A stretch of 64,000 bases of DNA from JAPPLG01 sp965199935 (GTDB lineage Bacteria > Bdellovibrionota > Bdellovibrionia > Bdellovibrionales > UBA1609), in NCBI GenBank assembly GCA_965199935.1, contig CBDATD010000001.1:62001-126000 (forward strand), written 5' to 3'. A program made the position numbers and the translations under genes. Below, piece after piece: positions 17,969-27,434 of this stretch (its first letter is position 1; each line of letters begins with the position of its first letter). Below the pieces are notes generated by a model. It was not told where the DNA came from and did not search any database. It saw nothing but the letters and a program-made list of their open reading frames with translations.

Positions 17969-19501
17969 TCAGCTTGAACCTCTATACAGGCCTTTACTGC
18001 ATTCTAAATAACCCACAAAATTCTCAATGGTCTTTGGATAAATAAAAAGATTCTTCTTTTCCTTCAACCACTCTATCTGATCACGAGAATCCGAAAATAT
18101 ACTTGGGGCAACAAAATAACACATTGAATTCACTCTTTTTCTTTTGAATTCTAATAAGTGTCTGCCAATCGGCCATACTTCCATTTTTGTTTGTACACTG
18201 CCTTCCAACATTGTGACCTCAATCAAAATTCCATTCATCTTTTCAAAACACTCAATATCTCCTTTATCACCCGCTCCGCTTGCCGTTGATATTGGCAGCC
18301 CCTCATCATCAATAGGATAATTTGGAATCACTTTTATTTCAGGAAATTTAGATTTAACAGCCAACGCAGTGAGAAATTCAAACCGCACAGGGTGAGGTAA
18401 ATACTTTAAAATTTCATCCGTTGTTAAATTTTTCTTTGTTAATTTCAATAATTCTAACTTAATCTTATCCCATGAATAATGTTGAACCCATTGTTTTAAA
18501 AAATTTTCTTTTTTTGCTCCTGATATTTTATTGGAAGCCAATGCTACAAGCTTCTTATCAATTTTTGAAAGATAATTAAAATAACTTATTTCTGTGTTGT
18601 ATTTTTTATATGCAGCATAATTCTTTAAAATGTAATTAATTTTCTTCTTTTCATTTTTATTCATATCAATAAACTTGCCATTTCCTCGAAGAGAAACCAA
18701 ACCTGTCAACCTCATTTTCCTGATAAAATCATCAGGGTAGTCCATCATAATAGATCTATGATTTCTTCTAATCACACGGCCTCCCATAATTTCTTCCTTG
18801 CAAATTTTAAATACAACCTCCCAACTCGGAGAAAAACCATAATTTTCTCTTAATCTCTTAATTCTGAGATACAGTTTTTCCGCATTACTATCTCTCCAAT
18901 AAAGAAGTAGAGGCAATTCAAGTTTTGAAATACCTACAGATTCAAATTGCCCATCTGTATTGAGTTTTTTAATAACCTGTAACAATAATATAAGGGGTGC
19001 ATTTTCATTCAACACTCTTCGAAACGGATTGTTGCTTTGATATTTAACAAAAGCATTCAGAAAAGCCGGCTGTTCATAATTGTCTCGCTCTTTCATATCT
19101 ACTAATTTTAAACCGATTTTAGAAAACCTTATTTTCTCATTATTTTTGTAAAATACAAACCCTAACTCTTTTGCAATTTTAAACCAAGTATCAAATCGTG
19201 AAGGCCATCCTTTTTCAAAACCGGCTTCTTTATGTCTTTGCGGATTATCCTTTAAAATTTTAGAAATTTCTATGCCTTTTAAAGATTTCTTCTCTTTAAA
19301 CTTTTTTCTTACTTCGGGTGAAAGATGTGTTGGTTTGTACAGGCCTTTGCTGATAATTTCACCCGCTGCCTCTTTTGCCAATTTATTGTTGAGAATTTTT
19401 TTATCATATTTTTTTAAAATGAATAAAAAATCTTTTAAACGTTCAGGGGTTCTCATAGTAGTTGTGAATAATAGAGGCTTATATTTGGATGGTCTTTGCA
19501 T
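17969..19501 (-). CDS. AlwI-family type IIS restriction endonuclease
   Basis: A 510-residue protein matching the AlwI restriction-endonuclease family by recognisable segments: YKPLLFTTTMRTPERLKDFL at the start, then HKEAGFEKGWPSRFDTWFK and NPFRRVLNENAPLILLLQVI. A nuclease core GDIECFE followed by ILIEVTML lies near 412-428, with the D...E-V-T pattern of the AlwI/PleI/MlyI group. AlwI recognises GGATC and cuts outside it; the target here cannot be read from sequence. It lies 5 bases downstream of its methyltransferase and is more A+T-rich than the flanking mfd and nuo genes, consistent with recent transfer. Confidence 0.85.
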   Translation of the reverse strand: MQRPSKYKPLLFTTTMRTPERLKDFLFILKKYDKKILNNKLAKEAAGEIISKGLYKPTHLSPEVRKKFKEKKSLKGIEISKILKDNPQRHKEAGFEKGWPSRFDTWFKIAKELGFVFYKNNEKIRFSKIGLKLVDMKERDNYEQPAFLNAFVKYQSNNPFRRVLNENAPLILLLQVIKKLNTDGQFESVGISKLELPLLLYWRDSNAEKLYLRIKRLRENYGFSPSWEVVFKICKEEIMGGRVIRRNHRSIMMDYPDDFIRKMRLTGLVSLRGNGKFIDMNKNEKKKINYILKNYAAYKKYNTEISYFNYLSKIDKKLVALASNKISGAKKENFLKQWVQHYSWDKIKLELLKLTKKNLTTDEILKYLPHPVRFEFLTALAVKSKFPEIKVIPNYPIDDEGLPISTASGAGDKGDIECFEKMNGILIEVTMLEGSVQTKMEVWPIGRHLLEFKRKRVNSMCYFVAPSIFSDSRDQIEWLKEKKNLFIYPKTIENFVGYLECSKGLYRGSS

Positions 19502-19506
19502 GGATT

Positions 19507-21474
19507 TTAATAATTTGTGATTAACACTTCTGTAATTATTTTCTGTTTGTTATTGTGGCAGCTGATATAATTGCTCTTTACCTTATGAACATTGTATTTT
19601 TTCATCCACTCAATTAAAAGGTGATTTTCGTCTTTATTGTAATGAGTAACGTTTGATAACGCAAATTGAACCTTCCTTTTATTTAAATCATCAATCAGAG
19701 AAAGCAATTCCCTCTCCAATGACGTATTCCAAAGTTTATTATATTCACTTCCTGTTATTAGATAAGGTGGATCTAAATAAACAAAATCATTCCTTAGATA
19801 ATTTGCTTCTTTCAAAAACTCTTTAAAATCTCTTGACGTAATACTTATGTTTTTGCTCTCAACAAAAGAAAAGTAGTCATCTAAAGCATGGATAACATTT
19901 TTATTGAAATCTACATTCCCAACAGGAAGATTAAATTGACCGTTCCTGTTAAACCTAAGCATTCTATTAAATCCGTAAATCAGCAGGACGTATAAAATGA
20001 GCGGGTTATTTTCCTGATTTTCATTAACTTTTTTTCTTAACTTTTCATAACCTATTTTATTAAATTTTGCATAGTAGGTTTTCTTAAAAGACTGTTTTAA
20101 AGAAATTGGGACAATATCCTCCTTGTAAGAGCGGGACAAATTATATTTGTGTATAATTTTTTCAACATTTTTAAAAAAAATATTTTGATTGGAAGAATTT
20201 TTTATTAGAAAGTTATGTATATTTACCAAATTTTTATCTATATCATTCAAAAAATATTTCTTAGCCTGAATATTCAAAAAAACTGTTCCTCCTCCCACAA
20301 AAGGCTCATAAAAATTATTGATATCCTTTGGAAACAAGGAGTGCAGTTGGGGCATTAATTTACACTTATCCCCTACATAAAACAGAGGAGACCTTCTTAT
20401 TTTCTTGCTGTGCTGAACACGGGTTACAAATAAATATTCCTTATGGTTGTTAAAATTCGTGCTGCCGGCATTGAAGTACCGGTAATACTTTTCGAAAATT
20501 CTCGTTTCTCCTTTTTTAGACAATATGTCTTTTATCTCCTCCAGGGAAATTTTATTTTGAGAGGAACTGCTTTTTGAGGTGTAGGTATTATTGTACGACA
20601 CCACTGCATATTTCGCGTTTATACCTCCAACCAATTCAGAAAATTTATGCCTTGCATTTTCTCTACAGTAATCACTCATATTTTCCCTTTGAGGTTTTAG
20701 CGCAACTCCGTATAGTTTCGGACAGTCCCACTTTGTGAGTGTTTCCAAAATATGATAAAACCTGCTGTACTGCCTTGAATTATAGGGAGGATCAATATAA
20801 ACCACATCCGCTTGAACTTTTTTGACCAACAAGTTTGCATCCTCTCTAAAAATTGAAAAACTGCCTGTCTCAATGGGATTTATTAAACGCATACAAAAGC
20901 TGTCTTTAACACGTTTTTTTTTAAAATAAGCATCATAGTGTCCGACCGTGTTTGCAATCTTATCAGCCGAATAAATCAATGAAGCTAGTAAAATATTGTA
21001 TTCTTTTCTATTGAAATACCTTTTATTCTCTTCAATATGCTGTCTGATAAACCCGATTGCTTTTGACGAATTTTTAGAAAAGTATTTTGCGCCGAAATTT
21101 TTAGAAAAATAATTTTCAGATAGGCTCTCCAAACAAATACCATTGTAGTAGTTTATAATGGAGTCCATTTTTTTCCGATCCCAATGTCCTTTTTCAAAAA
21201 AAGCTTTATAGACCACATAATTTGAGTAAAGAAAATCATTTAAAATAATTTTACCAAAGTATCTGCCGGCCGCAGCTCCGACCACACCTGTCCCAGCAAA
21301 AAGATCAGCAAAAGAATCACCCGAACATTCTCTGCTGAGAATAGAAAAAATCCAATTTGTTAATTTATATTTATTTCCAATATATCTGCGGCTTTGCAGC
21401 TGAAATACATTCTCTCCAACAGCAAGAGAGGAATAATAAGGCTCTGCTTCAAAAAAACTTCTTTGGATTTCCAT
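19507..21474 (-). CDS. Two-domain D12-class adenine methyltransferase
   Basis: A 655-residue fusion of two N6-adenine methyltransferase domains. Domain 1 carries motif I FADLFAGTGVVG near 57 and motif IV DPPYNSRQYSRFYH near 228. Domain 2 starts at YVGDKCKLMPQL and carries FYEPFVGGGTVFLN near 388 and DPPYLITGSEYNK near 568, the Dam-like order. A fused pair fits an asymmetric recognition site, each domain modifying one strand, as in M.FokI. It precedes the endonuclease gene on the same strand, so protection would be expressed first. Confidence 0.9.
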   Translation of the reverse strand: MEIQRSFFEAEPYYSSLAVGENVFQLQSRRYIGNKYKLTNWIFSILSRECSGDSFADLFAGTGVVGAAAGRYFGKIILNDFLYSNYVVYKAFFEKGHWDRKKMDSIINYYNGICLESLSENYFSKNFGAKYFSKNSSKAIGFIRQHIEENKRYFNRKEYNILLASLIYSADKIANTVGHYDAYFKKKRVKDSFCMRLINPIETGSFSIFREDANLLVKKVQADVVYIDPPYNSRQYSRFYHILETLTKWDCPKLYGVALKPQRENMSDYCRENARHKFSELVGGINAKYAVVSYNNTYTSKSSSSQNKISLEEIKDILSKKGETRIFEKYYRYFNAGSTNFNNHKEYLFVTRVQHSKKIRRSPLFYVGDKCKLMPQLHSLFPKDINNFYEPFVGGGTVFLNIQAKKYFLNDIDKNLVNIHNFLIKNSSNQNIFFKNVEKIIHKYNLSRSYKEDIVPISLKQSFKKTYYAKFNKIGYEKLRKKVNENQENNPLILYVLLIYGFNRMLRFNRNGQFNLPVGNVDFNKNVIHALDDYFSFVESKNISITSRDFKEFLKEANYLRNDFVYLDPPYLITGSEYNKLWNTSLERELLSLIDDLNKRKVQFALSNVTHYNKDENHLLIEWMKKYNVHKVKSNYISCHNNKQKIITEVLITNY

Positions 21475-21689
21475 AGTACAAATATTAGAACCAATATTAA
21501 ATAAAACTATAGAAAAATCAAAATAATGCGGTGTTACAAAGAAAAATCTAGATTTGTATTGAATCCCTGATTAAATTCCCATTCATCACAGCTTGAAAGA
21601 CAACTCTCTTTATTCGACCCTTCGTTCTTAATCCTTCTTGGAATCGCAAACACAGTGAAGTATCATGTCCATTGAAAACAAGGTGTTCT

Positions 21690-22076
21690 ATGAATTCATT
21701 GTTGGCTATTGGAATTGCTATTTTGGTTTCTACAGCTGTTATCAGCCTGCTGATGCTTGTGGGTCATCTGATCACACGATTTCAAAAATCTAAAAACACA
21801 GTTCCAGATTCAGATAAAGACATTGCTTATGAATGCGGTTTGATCGGCACTCCTTCTAAAAGCTCTCGTATTCCCTCCGGATACTACCTCACAGCCATTT
21901 TATTTGTCCTTTTTGATATAGAAATTATTTTTCTCTACCCTTGGGCCGTCGCTTACAGAGATTTTTTGGACAAAGGAAGCGGATTCAGTTATTTAATGGT
22001 TTTTATTGTTTTTTTACTACTGTTTATCCTGGGTTTATTTTGGGAAATCCGAGTCAAAGCTCTTAACTGGAAATAG
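21690..22076 (+). CDS. nuoA: NADH-quinone oxidoreductase subunit A
   Basis: NuoA, 128 residues, three transmembrane helices, with the hallmark KDIAYECGL, the LFDIEIIFLYPWA helix and the closing EIRVKALNW. The open frame extends 18 bases upstream to a TTG, but an AAGGTG Shine-Dalgarno sequence five bases before the ATG at 21690 and the family length favour the shorter form. It opens a seven-gene operon of membrane-arm complex I subunits. nuoB, C and D, which normally follow, are absent here. Confidence 0.95.
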   Translation: MNSLLAIGIAILVSTAVISLLMLVGHLITRFQKSKNTVPDSDKDIAYECGLIGTPSKSSRIPSGYYLTAILFVLFDIEIIFLYPWAVAYRDFLDKGSGFSYLMVFIVFLLLFILGLFWEIRVKALNWK

Positions 22077-22090
22077 ATTGGGAGTAAGGA

Positions 22091-23251
22091 ATGGGAGAAG
22101 ACATTTTCTCCAGTGTGGTCAACACTGTAAAAATAGTTTTAATCTTTTTATTCATGGTTCAAATGGTGCCTCTCTTGGTGTGGGTGGAGAGACGCGCCTC
22201 AGCTTTCATGCAAAATCGTTTTGGCCCGAACCGGGTCGGACCTTTAGGACTCACACAGCTGTTGGCCGATCTGGTAAAATTCATCTTCAAAGAAGATTTC
22301 GCATCCAGCAGAACAAATAAGTTTTATTTTTATCTAGCTCCTGTTTTGGCTGTCGTCCCTGTCGCTCTGGCTTTCGGAGCTTTGCCCCTTTCATCCCCTA
22401 TTTACATTGATACTTTCCAATTATTTGGACACTCCCTGGGCCCTTATATTTTTGAAGTGCGTTCTTTCCCAATGGATATTGGAGTGATCTTTGTTTTCGG
22501 CATTTCATCTTTAGCTGTTTACTCCCTTCTTCTCGCCGGCTGGAGCTCCGGCAGTAAATTTTCTCTGCTGGGAGCCCTTCGAGCCTCTGCTCAAGCCATC
22601 AGCTATGAGCTGGCCTTAAGCTTAAGCCTCTTGGGAGTACTCATTCTTTTCAACACTTTCAGCTTTGATCAAATTATTGAAATGCAAAATCAACCTTTGA
22701 ATTTTCAATTCTTTTCAAGAGAAGTCAGTCTTGCATTTCTGCCTAACTGGGGCATCTTTTACCAGCCTTTGGGTGCTTTGCTCTTATTTACAGCTTTATT
22801 CGCGGAGTCCAATCGACTGCCTTTTGATCTTCCAGAGGCGGAAGCAGAGCTTGTCGCCGGATACCACACGGAGTACGGAGGCATCAAAATCATTATTTTC
22901 TACATGGGGGAATACGGGCATATGCTGGTGGCCTCCTCACTGATGGTCATCCTGTATTTTGGGGGGTACAATTTTTATCCCTTTCTAAACGAAGAAAATC
23001 TGCAATCATGGCTCCTGCCCCATTTTTCACTCACAGGCGTAAGTCTTTTGAGTTCTCTAATCCTCTTTTTATGCTTCTTTTTTAAAGTTCTTTTTTTCCT
23101 TTGGGTGTTTATATGGACGCGCTGGACACTGCCCCGCTTTCGATACGACCAATTGATGGACTTGGGATGGAAAACATTACTGCCATGGTCTTTGTTTAAT
23201 GCTATAGCTACAGCAACAACAATCTGGCTGGTTCGGTGGGGAGGAGCCTGA
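22091..23251 (+). CDS. nuoH: NADH-quinone oxidoreductase subunit H
   Basis: NuoH, 386 residues, eight or more transmembrane helices. The quinone-site signature is intact: VERRASAFMQNRFGPNRVGP near the N-terminus and AESNRLPFDLPEAEAELVAG in the central loop. NuoH connects the peripheral and membrane arms and lines the quinone chamber. A GGAGTAAGGA purine tract sits directly before the ATG. It follows nuoA by 14 bases, so nuoB-G are skipped in this cluster. Confidence 0.97.
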   Translation: MGEDIFSSVVNTVKIVLIFLFMVQMVPLLVWVERRASAFMQNRFGPNRVGPLGLTQLLADLVKFIFKEDFASSRTNKFYFYLAPVLAVVPVALAFGALPLSSPIYIDTFQLFGHSLGPYIFEVRSFPMDIGVIFVFGISSLAVYSLLLAGWSSGSKFSLLGALRASAQAISYELALSLSLLGVLILFNTFSFDQIIEMQNQPLNFQFFSREVSLAFLPNWGIFYQPLGALLLFTALFAESNRLPFDLPEAEAELVAGYHTEYGGIKIIIFYMGEYGHMLVASSLMVILYFGGYNFYPFLNEENLQSWLLPHFSLTGVSLLSSLILFLCFFFKVLFFLWVFIWTRWTLPRFRYDQLMDLGWKTLLPWSLFNAIATATTIWLVRWGGA

Positions 23252-23745
23252 TGAATTCTTCTTTTTTATTTTACACCCTTTCATTTTTAGCTCTTTATGG
23301 AGCTTTCAATACTGTGTTTAGAAAAAATCCGATCACCTGTGCTCTTCATCTTGCTCTGACGATGGTCTCTTTGGCCGGACTCTTTTTTAACATAGGGGCC
23401 TACTTCATTGCTGGAGTACAGCTTGTGGTTTATGCCGGAGCTGTCATGGTTCTTTTTGTGATGGTCATGATGCTTTTTGACAGCAAAAAAACTTCTGAAC
23501 CAAAAAAACACCAGCATTTATTTGTTAAATCTTTTATCTCCGTTTTTATGATGGGTATTCTCTCAGGAGTGGTTCCTCATTCAACAGGGTTCACTAATAA
23601 CATTACCGCCCCGGAGGCGGTTTCTACAAAATCTTTAGCTGTTCTCTTATTTTCCGATTATGTTTTATTTTTTGAATGGATAGGTCTTCTGCTTATGATC
23701 ACAGCTGTAGGCGTTGTTCTTCTGAACCGCAGTGAGGAGCTGTAA
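23251..23745 (+). CDS. nuoJ: NADH-quinone oxidoreductase subunit J
   Basis: NuoJ, 164 residues with five transmembrane helices; the QLVVYAGAVMVLFVMVMML helix is the family marker and takes part in proton-channel coupling. The ATG at 23251 overlaps the nuoH stop (TGATG) and has GGGGAGGAG nine bases upstream, so it is preferred to the frame-open GTG at 23236. nuoI, which usually lies between nuoH and nuoJ, is missing. Confidence 0.94.
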   Translation: MNSSFLFYTLSFLALYGAFNTVFRKNPITCALHLALTMVSLAGLFFNIGAYFIAGVQLVVYAGAVMVLFVMVMMLFDSKKTSEPKKHQHLFVKSFISVFMMGILSGVVPHSTGFTNNITAPEAVSTKSLAVLLFSDYVLFFEWIGLLLMITAVGVVLLNRSEEL

Positions 23746-24059
23746 TGACACTCGTTCATATCACCATTCATCATCACATTTACTTAGGACTGGCTTTGTT
23801 TTTTGTTGGACTTTTTGGGGTGCTGTTGAGAAGAAATATCCTGGTTGTTCTTATGTGCATTGAATTGATGCTCAATGCAGTCAATTTAATACTGATTGCT
23901 GCAAGCCAATATTATGCAAACCTCGATGGGCAAATCACAGCCTTTTTTGTCATGACTATTTCAGCGGCGGAAGCCGGCGTCGGATTGGCTTTGGCTGTGC
24001 AGGCTTACAAAAGGTTTCAAACGATTGACACCCAAGCATTCAAGAGGCTCCGCGGATGA
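23745..24059 (+). CDS. nuoK: NADH-quinone oxidoreductase subunit K
   Basis: NuoK, 104 residues, three transmembrane helices, with the conserved glutamate in MCIELMLNAVNL and a second one in SAAEAGVGLAL, both needed for proton translocation in the family. The start overlaps the nuoJ stop (TAATG). The C-terminal extension YKRFQTIDTQAFKRLRG is ordinary for proteobacterial NuoK. Confidence 0.96.
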   Translation: MTLVHITIHHHIYLGLALFFVGLFGVLLRRNILVVLMCIELMLNAVNLILIAASQYYANLDGQITAFFVMTISAAEAGVGLALAVQAYKRFQTIDTQAFKRLRG

Positions 24060-25879
24060 CGTTTGCTGTTTGTATTTTATTGGCCTCCCCTTTAATTGGC
24101 TTCTTGGCCAACTCCTTTATACGCTGGAGCAAATGTGTGTCTGCCTGGATTGGCTGTACAGCCGGTTTTATTTCTTTTGCCTCAGCTTTGTATTTGTTTT
24201 TTTCCTATTCCGGTTCGGCTCAAGAAGTGTTATTGGCTCCTTGGATCACTTTGAATCAGTTGAAAGTGAACTTCTCTTTTCTCGTGGATGCCCTCAGTCT
24301 AACAATGATTTTGATCATCACGGGAGTCGGCTTTCTTATTCATATCTTCAGCGTAGAGTATATGCAAAATGATGATAGAATGGGCCGTTATTTTTCTTAC
24401 CTCAACTTGTTTTTATTCAATATGCTGGTTTTGGTGCTGGCAGACAACCTGCTTTTGCTCTTTGTCGGCTGGGAGGGAGTGGGCCTCTGCTCTTATCTGC
24501 TGATTGGATTTTGGTTCACCAAAAAAGAAAAAGCAATAGCCGGTATGAAAGCTTTTATTGTCAACAGAATCGGCGATGCTTTTTTTCTCGCCTGCTTGTT
24601 TTTATGTTTTTCTCTCTTTGGCTCTTTGGATTTTTCACATTTGACAAATGCAGAATCAGCCCCTCCTCTGTCACTGCTCGCACTTTGCCTGTTGATGTTC
24701 ATGGGTGCGGCCGGCAAATCCGCTCAAATTCCTCTTTATGTTTGGCTGCCCTCCGCTATGGCAGGCCCCACACCTGTGTCGGCTTTGATCCACGCGGCGA
24801 CAATGGTCACCGCCGGAGTTTATTTGATTATCCGAACCAGCTCTTTGTGGCTGGCTGTTCCTTTGGCTCTCAATATACTGGCTGTCATGGGAGTTCTCAC
24901 TGCCTTCCTAGGAGCGTTTCTAGCATGTAAAAATTGGGATATTAAGAAAATCCTGGCTTACTCCACAATCTCACAGCTGGGCTATATGTTCCTCGCTTTA
25001 GGTGTTGGAGCTTTCCCTTCAGCTTTGTTTCATTTGACAACTCATGCTTTCTTCAAAGCTTGTTTGTTCTTATCTGCCGGAAGTTTGATTCACGGTTTAG
25101 GCGGTGAGCAGGATATTCGAAAGATGGGGCAGTTAAGAAAAAAAATGCCTTATACTTTTGTGAGTTTTTTAATAGGCGCCCTGGCTCTAATGGGACTGCC
25201 CTTTCTGAGCGGCTTCTTCAGTAAAGATGAAATTTTATACCATGCCTTCTATGAGGGACACATCCTGCTTTGGCTGACAGCATTTCTGGGAGCCGGCCTC
25301 ACTGCTTTTTACACCACCAGAACTCTCTACTATATCTTTTGGAAGCCGTCCTCCCAAGATCACTCCAAAGCACATGAGGGGGGGTGGATGATGAATGCCC
25401 CTTTGTGTGTGCTGGCTTTTCTAAGCCTCACCGCCGGCCTTTTGAATTGGCCGCATTTTATGCCGCACATAATTCCCGAACATTTGCTCAGCCGTTTCGT
25501 CAATCCAAACTATACATTCTCTGGAGAATTATCCTCTGAAATAATGCTGGCTGCAGCCTCTGTATTGTTTTCAACAGCCGTCGCCGCTGGGACTGTTTAT
25601 TTTCTTAGAAAGGGGCTTCTCTCTCATCCGCGGATTTTTAAAATCAATTGGAGTTTGGATCAATTTTACCAAACTTATTTTGCAGAAGGGGCCATGAACT
25701 TAAGCGCTTCCTTGTTTCGTTCTGTGGAAACAGATTTTATTCAAAGAGGAATCCGTTTGAGCAAACAGTATCTTCTTCCCTTAAAAAAAGGATTTTATCA
25801 GAGCGGTGTTCTGGGGCATTATATTCTGTTCATGGGAATAGGTCTGTTTATTTTTATTTTAGCGGCGATTTTTAGGTGA
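24056..25879 (+). CDS. nuoL: NADH-quinone oxidoreductase subunit L
   Basis: NuoL, 607 residues, antiporter-like proton-pumping subunit. The marker segments DNLLLLFVGWEGVGLCSYLLIGFW (split over residues about 125-148), KSAQIPLYVWLPSAMAGPTPVSALIHAATMV and YSTISQLGYM are present. The C-terminal part holds the long lateral helix region and a terminal transmembrane helix. The ATG overlaps the nuoK stop (ATGA). Confidence 0.97.
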   Translation: MTFAVCILLASPLIGFLANSFIRWSKCVSAWIGCTAGFISFASALYLFFSYSGSAQEVLLAPWITLNQLKVNFSFLVDALSLTMILIITGVGFLIHIFSVEYMQNDDRMGRYFSYLNLFLFNMLVLVLADNLLLLFVGWEGVGLCSYLLIGFWFTKKEKAIAGMKAFIVNRIGDAFFLACLFLCFSLFGSLDFSHLTNAESAPPLSLLALCLLMFMGAAGKSAQIPLYVWLPSAMAGPTPVSALIHAATMVTAGVYLIIRTSSLWLAVPLALNILAVMGVLTAFLGAFLACKNWDIKKILAYSTISQLGYMFLALGVGAFPSALFHLTTHAFFKACLFLSAGSLIHGLGGEQDIRKMGQLRKKMPYTFVSFLIGALALMGLPFLSGFFSKDEILYHAFYEGHILLWLTAFLGAGLTAFYTTRTLYYIFWKPSSQDHSKAHEGGWMMNAPLCVLAFLSLTAGLLNWPHFMPHIIPEHLLSRFVNPNYTFSGELSSEIMLAAASVLFSTAVAAGTVYFLRKGLLSHPRIFKINWSLDQFYQTYFAEGAMNLSASLFRSVETDFIQRGIRLSKQYLLPLKKGFYQSGVLGHYILFMGIGLFIFILAAIFR

Positions 25880-25883
25880 TGAA

Positions 25884-27434
25884 ATGATTTTGACATATCT
25901 TATCGCTTTGCCTTTTATCGGCGCCTTGATTATTTTTTGCCTTCCTGAAAAAAGAGCCGGCCTTACAGCTGTTCTGTTTGCGGCAGCTTATTTTATTTTT
26001 AGTTTAGTTTTATTTTACGTCTTTGATCCGGACAGCTCTGCCATCCAGCTCTCTGAACAAATACAGTGGTTTCCTTCCTTGGGCATTCAGTATTTCGTGG
26101 GCATTGACGGTATTTCTTTCTGGCTGGTTCTGCTGACATCTTTTTTACTGCCTCTTTGTACTTTTTACTCCGCATTCGGTTCAGAAAAAACCAACAAAGG
26201 GTTCTTAGGCTGTTTGTTTCTTCTAACGGGATTTGTGATGGGCTCTTTCCTCTCTTTAGACGGTATTTTATTTTACATCTTTTTCGAAGGCTCTCTGCTC
26301 CCTTTGTTTTTTCTTATACTGCTGTGGGGGGGGAAAGACCGCGTTTACGCCTCTCTGAAATTTTTTATTTATACAGCCTTAGGTTCTCTTTTTATGCTGA
26401 CAGGGCTGTTGACCTTAATGTTTCTTGCAAAGGAGCAGACAGGCGAACTCAGCTCCAGTATTCTTGATTTTTATAAACTGAAAATTCCATTCGTTGGAGG
26501 CTGGCTTCTCAGCACTCAAAGCCTTTTGTTTTTTGCTTTCTTCTTTGCTTTTGCCGTTAAAGCTCCTTTATTCCCCTTTCATACATGGCTTCCTTTAGCT
26601 CATGTGGAGGCGCCTACCGCCGGCTCTGTTTTTCTAGCCGCTGTCATTTTAAAAATGGGAGTCTATGGGTTCTTAAGATTTATTCTTCCCCTCTTTCCGG
26701 AGGCTTCTCTTTATTATTCTTCCTGGCTTTGTTTCCTGGCTGTCTTTGGCATTATCTATGGAGCCTTGATGGCTTTGGCTCAATCCGATTTCAAAAAACT
26801 CATTGCCTACTCTTCTGTCTCACACATCGGCTACTGCATACTCGGTCTTTTTGTTTTCAATCAATACTCTCTATCCGGAGCCTATTATCAAATGCTCACC
26901 CACGGACTCAGCTCCGCAGGGCTGTTTTTTCTCGTGGGCATGATTTCTGCGCGCACTCAAACTAAAAATCTAGACCATTACGGAGGGCTGGCGCGCTTAA
27001 CTCCCCTTTACAGCGCTTTGTTTTTCATTGTGTCTTTATCCGCTATTGCCCTTCCTTTAACAGGGGGATTTATCTCTGAATTTCTGGTTTTATTTGGAGT
27101 GTTTTTAGAAAAAATACAATGGGCTCCCTTCGCCCTTGCAGGGGTGGTTCTGGGAGCGGGCTATATGCTGTTTCTCATTTTAAAAGTTTTTTTTGGATCA
27201 GCAAAAATGCAAAACATACCAGACCTCAACATTAAAGAGGTGTTGGTGATTCTACCGATCATCATTCTTATTTTTGCCTCTGGTCTTTGGCCCAATACAT
27301 TCTTTAAATACTCTCAACAAAGCTTGGATCCCCTGATAGACAACAAAGGGCATTACACTCTAACTCTGCACTCACCTTCTGACAAAAAAACAGAGAATCA
27401 ACTCTCCTCCAACACAAGAGGACACCCAAAATGA
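25884..27434 (+). CDS. nuoM: NADH-quinone oxidoreductase subunit M
   Basis: NuoM, 516 residues, antiporter-like proton pump. It has the family segments GIDGISFWLVLLTSF, FFEGSLLPLFFLILLWGG with the essential glutamate, KAPLFPFHTWLPLAHVEAPTAGS and YSSVSHIGY. The last 30 residues are a polar tail beyond the usual end. The start lies four bases after nuoL. Confidence 0.97.
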   Translation: MILTYLIALPFIGALIIFCLPEKRAGLTAVLFAAAYFIFSLVLFYVFDPDSSAIQLSEQIQWFPSLGIQYFVGIDGISFWLVLLTSFLLPLCTFYSAFGSEKTNKGFLGCLFLLTGFVMGSFLSLDGILFYIFFEGSLLPLFFLILLWGGKDRVYASLKFFIYTALGSLFMLTGLLTLMFLAKEQTGELSSSILDFYKLKIPFVGGWLLSTQSLLFFAFFFAFAVKAPLFPFHTWLPLAHVEAPTAGSVFLAAVILKMGVYGFLRFILPLFPEASLYYSSWLCFLAVFGIIYGALMALAQSDFKKLIAYSSVSHIGYCILGLFVFNQYSLSGAYYQMLTHGLSSAGLFFLVGMISARTQTKNLDHYGGLARLTPLYSALFFIVSLSAIALPLTGGFISEFLVLFGVFLEKIQWAPFALAGVVLGAGYMLFLILKVFFGSAKMQNIPDLNIKEVLVILPIIILIFASGLWPNTFFKYSQQSLDPLIDNKGHYTLTLHSPSDKKTENQLSSNTRGHPK

